Source: Gonocerus acuteangulatus (lineage: Eukaryota > Arthropoda > Insecta > Hemiptera > Coreidae). Taken from it: a stretch of 64,000 bases of DNA. Shown piece by piece: positions 43,099-55,131 of this stretch. The notes under the pieces are model-generated. The model saw only the letters and a program-made list of their open reading frames with translations, had not been told where the DNA came from and did not search any database. Positions within the stretch are counted from its first letter, which is position 1. The number at the start of each line of letters is the position of its first letter. The position numbers and the translations under genes are program-made. The stretch is from the NCBI GenBank assembly GCA_946811695.1, contig OX328125.1, forward strand, positions 38,728,079 through 38,792,078. The letters run 5' to 3'.

Positions 43099-43898
43099 CT
43101 ATAATAATATTAATTGTAATATTAATAGAAATAATATAGCAGGTAATAATATTATTAATAACAATATTATAAAATATATTATAACGGTAACATATAATGT
43201 AGTAATAGTATAGTAGTAAATTATACTTGTAGTAATATTGCCATAGAATAATGATATTTTACCATTTCCTATGAAATTATTAAATATTTTTTTGAATGCC
43301 GAGACTGAATCGTTTTTGGATTCTTGAGAATGTAAACTTATATCCAAACCAATATCTATTTGATCATTAATGTCATCCTCTATTATACATTCATTAATGT
43401 CTGGACTGATTTTCCTTTGCCTTTTTATATTTTTTCTCCGTAAAAAAAGCTCTAGGCAAGATATCAGAAGAACCCGGCGCTTTTTCGATCTCTCACACAA
43501 CGCTGTAAACTCTTTTTTATGTCTGCCTCTGAGGAAGCCGGAAGGGCCATCAGGGCGAATATTTTTTTTCTTGATAAAAATTAATAACAATTTGTTCTAA
43601 GTTGATATATTGTTTCAACCAGTATTTATATAAGAGTTTTTTTTTCTCTGCGTTGAACACGTTCCCACATTTTTTACATATAATATAGGACTAAACTGGC
43701 AGTTTTTTTAATATTGCTTAATATTTCTTTAGGAGCATCCTGCAGATTAAATTGAATCATTTGCCCAAGGATTAATACCGTCTTCTTGGATTTATCAACA
43801 TTTTTTTTCACATTTGGAATAAAAAAATGATGATGGATCGAAAAATAAAAATCTTTGGAATAGGCAAATTTCGGCAAACTAAATTGACCTCTGTACAT
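43099..43898 (-). pseudogene. Transposon-encoded protein remnant, copy 2
   Basis: Minus-strand pieces in two or more frames: KSKKTVLILGQMIQFNLQDA and PKEILSNIKKTASLVLYYM (43898-43674), then CGNVFNAEKK, and a 163-codon stretch from 43590 with RPDGPSGFLRGRHKKEFTAL, CERSKKRRVLL and DINECIIEDDINDQIDIG. The basic KEFTALCERSKKRR block looks like the N-terminal region of large transposases; I associate it with RAG1/Transib-type proteins only from weak memory. No DDE residues are visible and the end is AT-rich non-coding. Frameshifts and stops make it non-functional. Confidence 0.5.
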
Positions 43899-44070
43899 TA
43901 TACTTGAGGTAAACTTTAAGCTCTAAAAAACTTGGGATGTGTTCTCATGAAGTTTTTTTGCTATGGCCTATCAAAATTTTGTACCTAAAAAAATTCAAAG
44001 ATCAATGAAAAATAATTCAGGATAAATAATAAGGGCTTAATTACCCATAATCAATATATCACATAAAAAA

Positions 44071-44461
44071 GTCCGACTCGCAGGAACTGCATCATCTTAG
44101 CGCGGTTCCGTTCTTACCGTTATGAAAATGTTTCAACTGAATCCCATGATTCTAAGTACCCAAACAAAAAACGGTATTCAAAAACTATGTTTCCAATTTT
44201 CTCAAAAACGGTTAAAGCTATCGCCTTGAAAATGATTTCATTCGTTTTCCTAGCCCAAGAAGCCTATAAAACGAGTACTTACAAGCTTATGAACTCAAAA
44301 ACGTAAGCGTTACGATTTTTTTTGCGCGAATTTCGCCCCAAACGCCATCTTCCAGTGGACGGATTTTGCTGGTTAACGAACTTGACCTTTCAAATTGGAC
44401 GACGGATTTTTGTACCAAATTTCATCAAAATCGGACCATTCGTCTTCTACCTAGAGAGTGA

Positions 44462-44518
<57 letters not shown>

Positions 44519-44657
44519 AATTTGAACCACCATCATTTTCGGTCTCTAGGGGTTCTGAAACGCAAAATTTTCTAGTCGGCACTTCTGGATTGCGTCATGA
44601 GATCAACCTTATAAGCGGGGTTCCTCCCTATGGGGGAGGGAGGGACCGCGCTAAAAA
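44071..44657 (+). mobile_element. Helitron-like element, family 1, complete copy with known empty site
   Basis: 5' GTCCGACTCGCAGGAACTGC and TCTTAGCGCGGTTCCG. Internal CGGATTTTGCTGGTTAACGA and a (TA)n tract (44465-44515). 3' hairpin AGCGGGGTTCCTCCCT / GGGAGGGACCGCGCT then AAAAA. Copy 1 of the host transposon (22348-22372) lacks it and reads through as TCACATAAAAAAGGAATAG, which fixes the insertion limits to within an AAAAAG overlap. 587 bp, non-coding. Confidence 0.85.
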
Positions 44658-44999
44658 GGAATAGTTTTGACGTAATTTCCTTCGGATGACTTAATAAAAA
44701 CACTGTCCTATCTTCAACGAGAGAGGCTCTAACTGATTGCTGCTATAAAGCAGGTTTTAAAGACTTTGCCTTGTTTATAATACTGCTAATGTGTTTGTTA
44801 ATCAAAATAAACCTAATATTTATTAGTTTTATACGATTTTAATTCCTTGAATAGTTTCTAAACATAGCTAGAGGCTTGAAAATTAAATATAAGAAAACAA
44901 AAAATTAGGTTTTTGTCCATTGGACGTTACACTGTGCGGCGGTGCCGATGACATCGTGTTTTCTTCATTTCTACCTTTCTGAGGAATATGCTTACGTTT

Positions 45000-45600
45000 C
45001 CAATTCCTGCGACATGCCTTGACGAAAGCTTAAAATGCAAGGCAAAATTCGGCAAAAACTAAATTTTATAAAAAAAATTTGATGTTAATTCTCTATTTTG
45101 ACCGAACTGACGTCAGTTCGCCTATTTTTTAAGAGGCGAACTGATAGCAAAATCCACTATCGGTTTTTTCTTCCATAGAGGACCTCGGATGAATATATCA
45201 TTATTTATTTTTGGTTCATTAGAGAATATCCGATGAAGATTTTTTTTGTTCTTTAGAATCATTTAGAAGAGGCCATCTAATGAACAAATTACAAATAATG
45301 GATTTTCTCCCTAATGTTTACACTTTTTATTAATATTTAAAATCAATAAAAATTATAAACAAATCATCCAATTAAAATTAACCCAATTGAAAAAAAAGAG
45401 CGGAAAAATTTGAAGAACGACTAATATAAAACATTGAAAAAAAGGAACTAATTTCAAGGTAAGAAATATAAAAATAAATGGCCTATTTTGTTACATATTT
45501 TAATAAACAATTAAATATATATAATTATACTCAAGATTTGTGAAAGGACTCTTAATATATATGTGTGAATGTATTTATAAATGTCTTGTCATTAAATTTA
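45000..45600. other. Nothing recognised
   Basis: AT-rich; no supported feature. Confidence 0.4.
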
Positions 45601-45603
45601 AAC

Positions 45604-45970
45604 AAGTCTGACTCGAAGGAACTGCGTAATCTTAGCGTGTTTCCTATCTTATCCCTAGTGTCATTTGAAAAGTTTAGAAAGGAATATTTTGTCCTAATCA
45701 ATCGTTAAAAGTGTAAACAGTAAAAAAACTGAGTTAAATAGGACAAAACCCCGTTTAAAAGAACAAAATTAACACTATTTTTAAGCACTTATTTCTGCTT
45801 TTTTCATAGCCCCATCGAAAAAGCTTATTATTATTGTTGTTATTGGTAGAGAATTTAATAAACTTCCAAATGATTATCTTCCATTTCGCACGGTTTTCCA
45901 GATATTTAAGAAAATATACGAAGATCCCTAAACTTTTCATGCCTATTTATAAAATTTGTTTTTCGAATAT
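45604..45970 (+). mobile_element. Helitron-like family 1, 5' half
   Basis: AAGTCTGACTCGAAGGAACT and ATCTTAGCGTGTTTCC open the copy. TTTTCCAGATATTTAAGAAA and a shared AGCACTTATTTCT block follow before homology fades. Confidence 0.6.
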
Positions 45971-46534
45971 TTCCATACCGTCTAGTACCTAGACTTTCTC
46001 GAAGTTTTGTTTAATTACGAGAATATCTTGAGTTAATAATATCGTTTTGTTTTTTCTAAATTTATCTTTTAATTAAATTTTAAAAAAAACATCGTGGTCT
46101 TGCAATTTTATTTAAAAGTATTCATGGGAATCTACATTTTGAATGTTCATTATAACATTCTTCTCTGATCATGGCAACCCTCATCAACCTAAACTAAAAT
46201 ACCTGGACTACGACTTACCTAAGAATGTTTGAGGAAACAGGAAAGGAGATACACCAACAGGTAAAAAGGTCCAATGAATAGACGAGGACTACATGGAGGT
46301 TGATGTGCCAAACCTGGTTTTGCGGAACTTTACGTTAGTCCAAACTGATGGATTTATTACCGGTTTCAGGGAAACGCCCACCGGGATGTTGAATTCACAA
46401 AACCAAGGGATCCGAGCTAGGTCAGAATCTATACTTCCACCTGGTTCCCTTACGGTTCAATTGTTTGTATACAAATTTAGTTGACTTATACAGAGGATAA
46501 ATTCTCAAGAGAGATCATTAACCGTAGAGATTAA

Positions 46535-46660
46535 AAAGTCGGGGTCGGTAATAACAGTGAATAAAACTACATTTGATAATTTAGAATGACTTGGCATTTA
46601 TCGCCAACGTTTCTGCTTATTTTAAAGCCCCCCCCCCCCAGATAAAAGAGAAATAAAAGT
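46535..46660 (-). repeat. Decayed PLE end
   Basis: GTCGGGGTCGGTAATAACAG, AATAAAACTACATTTGATAA and CGCCAACGTTTCTGCTTATT follow the order flank, AATAAAAC, HHR 3' side seen in intact PLE ends. The stem and CTGANGA are lost in a C run. Confidence 0.45.
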
Positions 46661-46837
46661 ACTTTTCAAATTGGACGTTAATAAACCAATAAATAAGTAT
46701 CGCACACAGAATGTTGGGAACATTTATTCTACAAAATTAATTTTAAAAAAATTCACGCTATATATAGTTTAGGGTGTTTTTTTTTCTTTTTTTTTTGGTG
46801 AATCCTATATAAAAAGTTTCTACAAAAATACTCAAGG

Positions 46838-47085
46838 AATACTTGGGATTCGGCTAAAAGGAAACGTCAGATTTTTCAGAAAAACCTATATTTTCTTGCT
46901 CGTTGAACGGTCGAACACCACTATAATGATTAGGTGACCATAAATGAGGCGCTTATCCCATGGTCAGCTAAACGTTATCGTGGTCCTCCTCCGTCCTATA
47001 GGTGTTAGTTGCTGAAGAAGGCTACCAATTAGCATGCCAAAACGTTCCAAAAATAGATTCTCCCCAAAAATCTGCATTTAATGCA
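46838..47085. repeat. Decayed family B HHR foldback
   Basis: The left part TTGGGATTCGGCTAAAAGGA with AACGTCAGATTTTTCAGAAA and the right part GCTGAAGAAGGCTACCAATT with GCATGCCAAAACGTTCC (47011-47048) correspond to family B in two orientations. GAAAC has become AAAAC, so the ribozyme is probably dead. Confidence 0.5.
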
Positions 47086-47985
47086 TATTTCTTTTTTCAA
47101 GTAATAGGCGGAAGTAATTAACAATATAGATTTGTGATTGTTACATGTTTGTTTAATTTGTTCAATACAATCGTTTTTAGTAGCGGACAATAAAAATGTG
47201 TAATATTCGAATTAGCTAACACAATTTTTTGAATCAATGTTTTAAATATAGCATGAGAAAATCAAATCCATATATGATATGTTTCGTCTTCAGCTGTGTA
47301 ATATGGGTCCCCACATGAATGGTCACTATACACCGATGTAAAAGATTTTCGTTACATATTTTTGTGACCCCATTAATTAATCTGTTCCACGCTATAAGAT
47401 AATCTAAAACCAACACCGCTTGTGACATAAAAGGATGACATTCCAATCTTTTCAGCGAGCACTCCGCTGAAATGTCAACCAATGTCGATTTGAACTAACA
47501 TCTCATCAGAGGTGACACGCAAACCGCACTGTCATAGGAGAATCCTAAATGGGTTGGGATTTATTGTTCGTTTCATTTTAATATTTCTTGTTTGTATTTA
47601 GAAATTTCCTAAGGGATTGATTATCTCCTCAATATCGTTTATTAACTCTATTTATAACAACCTCCTCATAAATATGGAGGAACATATTTTATTCCAAATA
47701 ACCGGCTATTAGCTGCTTTAGTCTCAGCGAGACTCCAATCTGGAAACTCTATATCTGGGTGTTTCTATGTAGAATATAATATAAAAAAAACTACACTTAT
47801 TTTTAGAGCTTTCCTAATGAATTCAGGACAAAATGTTTGACCTTTTTTTCAATCTACATCGAACCTACAATTAATTTAAATAAATAAAAAAATAAGAGTT
47901 GATTAAGCATAACTTAAAAATAAAAAATAGCAAAACTATATTTTTGCATTTATATAGCTTATTTTAGGTACATTCTTTAGGAATG
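47086..47985. other. Nothing recognised
   Basis: An 82-codon minus frame at 47234-47482 shows no known motif. Confidence 0.4.
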
Positions 47986-47997
47986 CGGCATACACTA

Positions 47998-48045
47998 CAG
48001 AACTAGCTAAGGAAATTGCTAAGTTAGGCAGTTCCTGCGAGAAAG
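47998..48045 (-). repeat. Helitron-like 5' terminus, solitary
   Basis: GAACTAGCTAAGGAAATTGC then TAAGTTAGGCAGTTCCTGCG and AGAAAGACTT is an inverse terminus intermediate between families 1 and 2. Confidence 0.5.
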
Positions 48046-48839
48046 ACTTCTTGTGAATATTTTATCCAAGAAAACTCAATACCTATAAATTGCAGGCTAA
48101 TAAACTTATGTTATTCGTGTGTAGATTCCTTACAAAGCAAATGCCCTAAATTCAGTAAATAATTATTTGTAAGCTGCGGAATTTTTGTTCTGTATATAAA
48201 TCCTCATAAAAAACACTAGGGTGGTCTGGAATTCTAATAATAATGTTAGATGCGGATATTCAGGTCATATGGAGTCTGGACAAAATAAGGAAAACGACCT
48301 TAATAACTGAAATAAACTTCATTATTATCTTACCTTGAGGAAAGTTTATCAAGCTTTCCTATGAGGAAGTTAATATATTAGGAAGTCAAAAATATATAAA
48401 TATTTGTTATTAATATTGTTAAAATATAGTCAAAATTCATAGTAGTTCTAACCGAACAAAGGAGTATTACTTTTCTCCTTTGTATAAAGATGTAAAATCT
48501 TATTTTTCTATTTTGTATCACTTTATTTCATATCTTGCTCTACATATTTCGTGGCCTCCTTGTCACCTCTTCAGGGGCTATCCCATTTATTTATTTATTA
48601 TTATACTATTTCTGGATATTCCAACGCGGAAATATTTTCTTTGACTTCTTAGGAAAAACTATCTTAGTCTTATTCTCATATTGCATATATTATGTTTTCA
48701 TGTGCGGTCATTACATACATATCGTTTGAGACTTTCCAAGAATTATCATTAGCTCTAAAACAAATCTACTTCTAGGCCCCGATGTCTATAATGTTGTCAA
48801 CCCATTATAAACATCCATGGTGGATTTTTTTGGCGAGCA

Positions 48840-49345
48840 CGAATGGGCTCAAGCGCCAACTGAAAATTGCCCATACCGCCTCCTCACTCATTTTTCAGGA
48901 AAAATCTATTTCAAACATGTTTTTCATTTACTAAACTTGTTTTAATGAATTATAATTTTAGTTTTAAATGCAATATATGGCTTTGAAAATAGTTTCATTC
49001 GGCTTACCACATCAAAAGTGTATCGGGAAAGCCTAGAACTACAAAACCTTAACTGAAAAGATTATTTTCGCGTGAATTTTGCCGAAAAATCAGCTTTCCT
49101 GCAGACTCATTCTGCAGGTTAACGAACAGGACCTAATATTTGAGACAACGTATTTTTGTAAAATAATTTCGGTAAAATCGAACTATATTTGTTGCTGCTT
49201 AAGGGCAAACCACACAAAGTTAAACAAACGGCATTTTCTACATCTTATGGAGTCTAAAACGTAGGTATTTCTCATTAGCGCTACAGGATTGCCTCATAAT
49301 GTCGAAGTCATAAACGGATTTCTATGGAGGGAGGAAGGAACTGCG
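48840..49345 (+). mobile_element. Helitron-like family 1 relative, diverged
   Basis: TCATTCTGCAGGTTAACGAA and TAATTTCGGTAAAATCGAAC are the conserved internal block; TCATAAACGGATTTCTATGG and GGAAGGAACTGCGATCAAAT are a decayed 3' hairpin. The stretch 48046-48830 before it has nothing recognised. Confidence 0.5.
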
Positions 49346-49603
49346 ATCAAATAAAAGAATCAAATAATAAATTGAGCATGCGGTGAAATAATATATTAGG
49401 TCATTAATGAACAACATTTCGTTAGGTTAAATCATAGTGTTTACTTGTGTTTTAATTGTCTCTGTATTTTATAATAATTTATTGCTAGTTACACTCAGCA
49501 CCCTTTGCAATAATTCCTAATAATTAATATAGTTGCGTACTTTTCCCTAAGTCTTCACGACAGCTCAGGTTTCTAAAGTCTTTTTAAACGGGTATATAGT
49601 CAT

Positions 49604-50510
49604 TTATTAGAGAACTAGCTCACTACCCCTGCTTCGTCACGGCAGATAAGTAGTTATGTTATTGCGTTAAATAATGTATCATCAAAATTAACGCTACTAC
49701 ATAATTGTGTGCACTTTATTATAGCACGGTTCCCGTCATAGTGAATTATTTATCAATTGATGAATAATCAAAGTATAATTGTCCAGTGTCAACAAAGTAA
49801 GGACCAGTGTCAACAAACAGATAACCAAGAGATAACCCGTTATCTATAGGTTACCAGTAACATGAGTTTAACCAGTACAGGTTAAAATTCGTTGTCAATA
49901 ATAAATGGACGTTAAAATTTATAAATTTATGTTTCCGAGTTGTAATTTGAAAACACCCATTATATTTGCGAGCATTACCAAGAAGTGTTCTGACTGGGGA
50001 TGCTGATGGGTGAGGAAGCTGTGCAAGGGTTCGGGATATTATTACCTTGGATGGAACATCACCAGGTATAGCGTAAAAACTGTAAGAGACAAAATCACAG
50101 TTTATTTCTAGTAATTCAAGGTCTGCCATCATAGTTGAAATGAACCAAAAATAAAAATAATATTATGAAATGGATACAGTACGGTAACAGCTGACCTGTT
50201 ATTGTCCTAGCAACGCATGCTGCCTTGACTTGCCTGCTCTCTAACCAAATAAAAATTCAAATCCCTCTAAAAGTACTTAAAAATTCAAATATCAGAAAAG
50301 TCTTTCTTAGCGAGTGTTTACGTTCAAAAGGGAGTGTCCATGCAAAATTTCAAATTTTTCTGTCAAGTGGTTTGGGCTGGGCGATGATAGGTCAGTGAGT
50401 GGTATTTGACAAATATTTAGTAAATGTGAGGTGTATCTGAAGTAAATGTGAGGTGTATCTGAAGTAAATGTGAGGTGTATCTGAAGTAAATTCATTGTAG
50501 TTCTAATAAA
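49604..50510 (+). repeat. Interspersed repeat of unknown class, copy 1
   Basis: Starts ACTAGCTCACTACCCCTGCT then TCGTCACGGC and contains ATCAAAATTAACGCTACTAC, TCCTAGCAACGCATGC, and TTGGGCTGGGCGATGATAGG with TCAGTGAGTGGTATTTGAC. The same blocks recur in order at 52275-53515. A 22-bp unit (ATGTGAGGTGTATCTGAAGT core) is present three times at 50420-50488. Non-coding. Confidence 0.65.
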
Positions 50511-50789
50511 ATTAAATTAAGTTGAGCTTTACAACAAGTTCTTTTTTTTTTCTTTTTTTTCTTTCCTTTTTAAGGCGTTTCAACCTTTTAGGATATTAAC
50601 GCCACAGATGTTAAACAAAGTTTAGAATTTTATTTTATAAATGTATGCTTGTAATAGTTGTTATTAAGCCATTAAGTGTTCAATTATTGTCTTCAAATAA
50701 TATATTATTGAATATTAGAATTTTTATACTAAATTTAAATATTAGTTGATAGTTAACCTTAAGTAATGAGTTCTGTTTGTTGCACATAG

Positions 50790-51125
50790 CCACCACATGC
50801 CACAACAATCATAGTTTTTTTACAAGTTGTTTGTATTCTAAAAAATTAAATACATTTTTGATCTTATTCGGGGCATCACCCATATCTTCACTCAAATTAC
50901 CCGTGAGGCCAAATAGAGACCTTTCATTCTCGTAGGCACGGCATTCAGTGAACAACAGTTACAACAAGTTCGTTTTAGTGAACTTCTTCCAAATCCTTCT
51001 CCCTTCATCTCGATATTCTGAATAAGGAAGAGCGTTCCTGAGTGCCAATCCAGCGGTACATTACCCCTTCGGCGGCACTGATAAAGGGGCGCCATGAACA
51101 CGCGCGAATATGCCCTTCTGATCAT
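50790..51125 (-). pseudogene. LINE ORF2 C-terminal fragment (jockey/I-like)
   Basis: The minus strand encodes FTECRAYENERSLFGLTGNL then SEDMGDAPNKIKNVFNFL, the protein end that follows RNase H in this LINE family. It corresponds to ITECRAYKKERSLFDIT at 16040-16430. Upstream sequence to 51125 is in shifted frames and lacks the LARLRIG block, so there is an internal deletion. Confidence 0.65.
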
Positions 51126-51539
51126 CAGTCATCCCCCAGGAGTCTGTGAATCAGCTCAATTCCAATATAGATTCCAGCTTTTCTAAGTCCTCCATATTTC
51201 ACTTCATATGCACTATGTGCATTCAAAATACTTCCTATTTTTGCTGCAGTTATTCGGTTCTAAAGCCTATCTATAAGAACCCAGCTTTCTTCGCAATTAC
51301 AAAATTAGAGTATCTTCATATCTAGCACCATGGGTGTATGTAGGAAATAATTTCAGGGGGGTTGGGAAAATTTCGGGGGGGAGGGGGGGGAGTGGCGTTA
51401 GGCCATTTTCGGGGTATGGAATACTAACAATCTAGAACTTGGAATAGTTTTAGCCAACTAAAAAGCTATTACACCTAAAATAAAATATTTTTTATGTACT
51501 AAGTGATCTTATTTAATTTATTTTTCAGGGGTTTAAAGT

Positions 51540-51650
51540 CAAAATTTCAGGCTACACCTCCCTCACTCACCCCCCCCCCGTTACGTTTCAGAACCCCTAA
51601 GAACGGAACCGCGCTAAGATGACGCAGTTCCTGCTAGTCAGACTTTTTTA
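51540..51650 (-). repeat. Family 1 Helitron-like terminal fragments fused by deletion
   Basis: GTTACGTTTCAGAACCCCTA (subterminal 3' block) is joined directly to AGAACGGAACCGCGCTAAGA and CGCAGTTCCTG (5' terminus, inverse). The (TA)n core is lost. Confidence 0.55.
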
Positions 51651-52270
51651 TTATTTCTTCCGGACTGGGATTCCTAAGTCACGAAACTGTTAAAAGAGAC
51701 CATCGCCAAAGTTTTCAGACTCTAAAACACAAATAAATAAATAAATATTTCTTTATTTTAATACAAAAAAAACAAAAAACAAATACAAAGAATTTTATTT
51801 GGGCCAGTACAAACATGACTTTTTCAGGTGGAATTTATATATTTGTAATATTATGGTAAGGCGTGTGTTTTTCTCGCGACATTTTTTTATTGCCCGAGTT
51901 GTTAAACAAGAGACTAGAAGAGTTCGATGATATTTTTGCACTAGCTTTTCCATGTGAATGAAAACTGGTTCAACCTCCTTTCTCTATGGATCAGGCTGTT
52001 CCTTACGAACTAGGGAGCTTTGGACACTATTCGGAGAATCTTGTGTTGAAAAGATTGTATGCTTACGTTAATAGTATTGTAGATTTGTATAGAACTATTC
52101 CACGGGTTTATTTTAGGGCTTATTTCTATTTAATAATGGATAAGTCGCGTGTAAGCTACTTGTAGGTTTTGGGAATGCGCTTTCACCAAGTTAGTTTTGT
52201 GTCTAGGTATACTCTAGTCCTTTGGGGTCTAGAGAATTGAGTGATGTCCACTTTGGTAAATCTTAATTTA
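51651..52270. other. Nothing recognised
   Basis: No supported feature. Confidence 0.4.
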
Positions 52271-52274
52271 TGCA

Positions 52275-53515
52275 TTTACTATCTGACTACCCGTGCTTCA
52301 CCACGGCCGATAAGAATTTTTTACATTGAGTTAAATAAGATATGATCAAAATTAACGCTACTACATAATTTTGTACAGCTTATTATTGCACTGACTTTAA
52401 AGTTACCCAGGAAACACCATGTGGAGGTAACCGAGCTTGTTTCCGTAGGAGAGTAAAAAAAAAAAAAAAGAAAAAAAAATGCAAGAACCGCTTAAACTTA
52501 CAAATTTTAAGTTTTAAGCACTTATCTCTTCGATTGACATCGCCCCACCGAACATAACAGCAGAATCTTATTGTAGAGAATTTAGTAACCTTTCGAATAG
52601 CCGCCTTCCACTTGCTACGATTTCCCAACCGTTTTTGAGATATTTTAGAAAATATACAGAGATCTGAAAACTTTGTATCACCATTCATACAATTTTTTTC
52701 CATATACATACTTCGTTTCTGAATACCCGAACAGAAAATTAGTTTTGAAAAGTATTTCTATCAATTTTTCTGGTAAATGGCTACCGAACTCGCTTTAAAA
52801 ATGGTTTGATTCGTTTTCCTACGTTAAGGAATCTTTCGCACAAATTTTGCTCCAAAAACCATGTTCCAGTAAACGGATTCAACTGGTTAATGAACGTGAC
52901 CTTTTAAATGAGAATAAGGATTTTTGTACCAAATGTTATCAAAATCGAACCATTTTTGAGCCGATGAGGAACTTCTTAATAATTCAAACCCCCCCCCCCC
53001 CCCCTAAAAGTACTTAAACATTTGAATATCAAATAAAAACCTTTCTTGCGAGTGTTTACACTGTAAACCTATTGTCCGTGCAAAATGTCAAATTTTTGTG
53101 TCAAGTGGTTCGGGATAATATTACCTCGGATGGGCCATCACCAGGGCGTAAACTCTATGAGGGGCAAAATCTATTTTATTTCTAGTAATTCAAGGACTGC
53201 CATCATAGTGGAAATTAACCTCAATTAAAAATAATACAATGAAATAGATAATGTACGGTAACAGCTGTTCTTTATCGTCCTAGCAACGCATGGTGCCTAG
53301 GCTTGCCTGCTCTAACCAACTCAAACTCCCCTAAAAATACTTAAAAATTCGAATATTAAAAAATACTTTCTTAGCGAGCACCTACGTTCTATAGGGAGTG
53401 TCTATGCAAAATTTTCTGTCGAGCGGTTTGGGCTAGGGGATGATAGGTCAGTGAGTTAGTGAGTCAGTGAGTGAGTGAGTGGTATTTGACCAATATATAG
53501 TAGATTTTCTATTGT
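52275..53515 (+). repeat. Interspersed repeat of unknown class, copy 2, with Helitron-like insertion
   Basis: ACTACCCGTGCTTCACCACG and ATCAAAATTAACGCTACTAC match copy 1 at 49604. From about 52390 to 52985 a family 1 Helitron-like segment interrupts (ACGATTTCCCAACCGTTTTT, GGTTAATGAACGTGACCTTT). The repeat then resumes after a C run, with GCGAGTGTTTACACTG and GGCTAGGGGATGATAGGTCA. GTGAGTCA-type short repeats close it. Confidence 0.6.
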
Positions 53516-54595
53516 AATACATATATATAGAAAAAAAGTAGGAATGCCTGGACGCTAGATATAAAATTGCATAATTTTAAAATTAGTCAACATATTCATT
53601 TAATGAAAACACTCGAGAACGATTTCATGACGCCAACCCCCATTCTGTTTATTGATTTGTATGTGAGTTTTTGAGGTGTGATGCGGCGACACCAAAACAT
53701 AAACCCCAAATCCTGATATTGGGAAGGCAAACACTAATAAAGCCCTCTTCAAAGAATCACATTCTCTTCATATTCAACAGGTGGCCGATAATTCAAATAT
53801 TTCTCTTCGACATTTAGTGGCTCAGTGGCACTTGCTAGTTGTCATTAGCCATTTTTATATATTAGACTATAGGTATTCATTTCCTATTTATATTAAAATT
53901 AAAATTATTCACGAAAAGGAAGGAAGGAAAGGAGCAAAAAAAAAAATAAAAATAAAAATCGCAGTAATAATGAAACTCATTGAATTCCAGTTTTTGCCAG
54001 TAAAATCTCTTTATATTTTCATGGTATATTTGTTTCTATGGCTGTTGGTGTCAGGCTATCCTATTTTAAACAAGCCCTACGCAACAAATAATAAGTTTTG
54101 ACCTTCCAGATCACATATTCAAGATGTATGGCAATCATCAATCCAATAATTATTTAATTGAAAATCATCCGGATCGCCTGGAAGATGGCTGTTTAGGCAC
54201 ATTTCTCCATAAAGGAGAAGGCACCTGCCTCTGACGCAAGTGAGCCAAGAGAATAGAATATAGGAATAATATATATCCTTGATATCATAAATAGTTATTC
54301 TGTGTATATAATATATTTTTGTATCGTTTAAATGAAATAATAAAGAATATCTTTAATCTAGGCTCAAAAATCATCTGTATGATTGTTTTCGCCAACTCCT
54401 TGGGCCATTCCAACGACTCCATTGATAAATCCATATCTAGGATACAGGATCACGTAATGTAATGAATGAACTAAATATGATTTACTATTTGTTTCTTCTA
54501 GGCCAGTAAAATGGGCCTGATTTATCTTATAACAGCAAGATACCATAGGCAGGTAATCGCCTTGTAAAGAAGGTATGGATTTACACAAGTTATTA
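53516..54595. other. Nothing recognised
   Basis: A 106-codon plus frame at 53781-54101 is AT-rich with hydrophobic low-complexity content and no known domain. Confidence 0.35.
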
Positions 54596-54599
54596 CACA

Positions 54600-54800
54600 G
54601 TGAAGGCAGTGAACTACCCGAGCATCAAAGAACTTCCGTGGATCTTGGTCTTCTGCATCTCATCCTGCATCGATGCCCGAACCACCTCAGCTATCTCTTA
54701 TCCACTGTTTCCTTCAAGGAAGCTACTCCAATATCCTCTGTTTCCTTTCATTCCTCCTTGTCAGGCCTGCCACTTTTCGGTGATACTTCATTTCTGTGTC
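54600..54800 (-). pseudogene. RTE/BovB-like LINE ORF2 C-terminal remnant
   Basis: On the minus strand, pieces TEMKYHRKVAGLTRRNERK, then KETV-type and LRWFGH-type segments in neighbouring frames follow the well-known order EMKxLRRxAGxTRRDxxRN...LRWxGHVxRM near the end of RTE-clade ORF2 proteins. Several stops and frameshifts are present. It lies 150 bp from a family 2 element, as does the RT remnant at 59375. Confidence 0.65.
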
Positions 54801-54953
54801 TGTAGCCCTACTTGAGCGTTTTATCAGTAGATGGCTTAATAAATGTGCAGTTTGCCACTGTTTCACATCTCTCTTTTCCCCACCAAAGTGTTACACAGCT
54901 CGTAATACACATTATTTGCCTTTTTTATCCCGTTGGAAAGCAGTAGGCTATTT

Positions 54954-55083
54954 GAGCACTTTCCTCCGGAGGAAAGTAGCTATTGAGATTATACTCATGA
55001 AGGAATTTTAAAAATTCTCTTCAAATATTTATCGATCCTACCTAGCTGACACCGGAAATGACCCCTGTTCGAATGTATATATT

Positions 55084-55131
<48 letters not shown>

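Larger units (their letters stand above)
42968..44936 (-). mobile_element. Transib/RAG-like DNA transposon with RSS-like 23/13 ends, copy 2
   Basis: Left: CACAGTG (42968-42974), 23-nt spacer, ACAAAAATC (42998-43006). Right, inverted: CACAGTG (44930-44936), 13-nt spacer, ACAAAAACC (44908-44916). The 5-bp target duplication is exact and GC-rich: CGGCG at 42963-42967 and 44937-44941. Without the nested Helitron-like insertion the element is about 1.38 kb, about 300 bp longer than copy 1 because copy 1 has an internal deletion. Ends, spacing and duplication match copy 1, so the termini are certain. Confidence 0.82.

Noticed and set aside
54575..54815. Two overlapping plus-strand open frames of 71-76 codons
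   Set aside because: They are the antisense of an RTE-like LINE C-terminal remnant.
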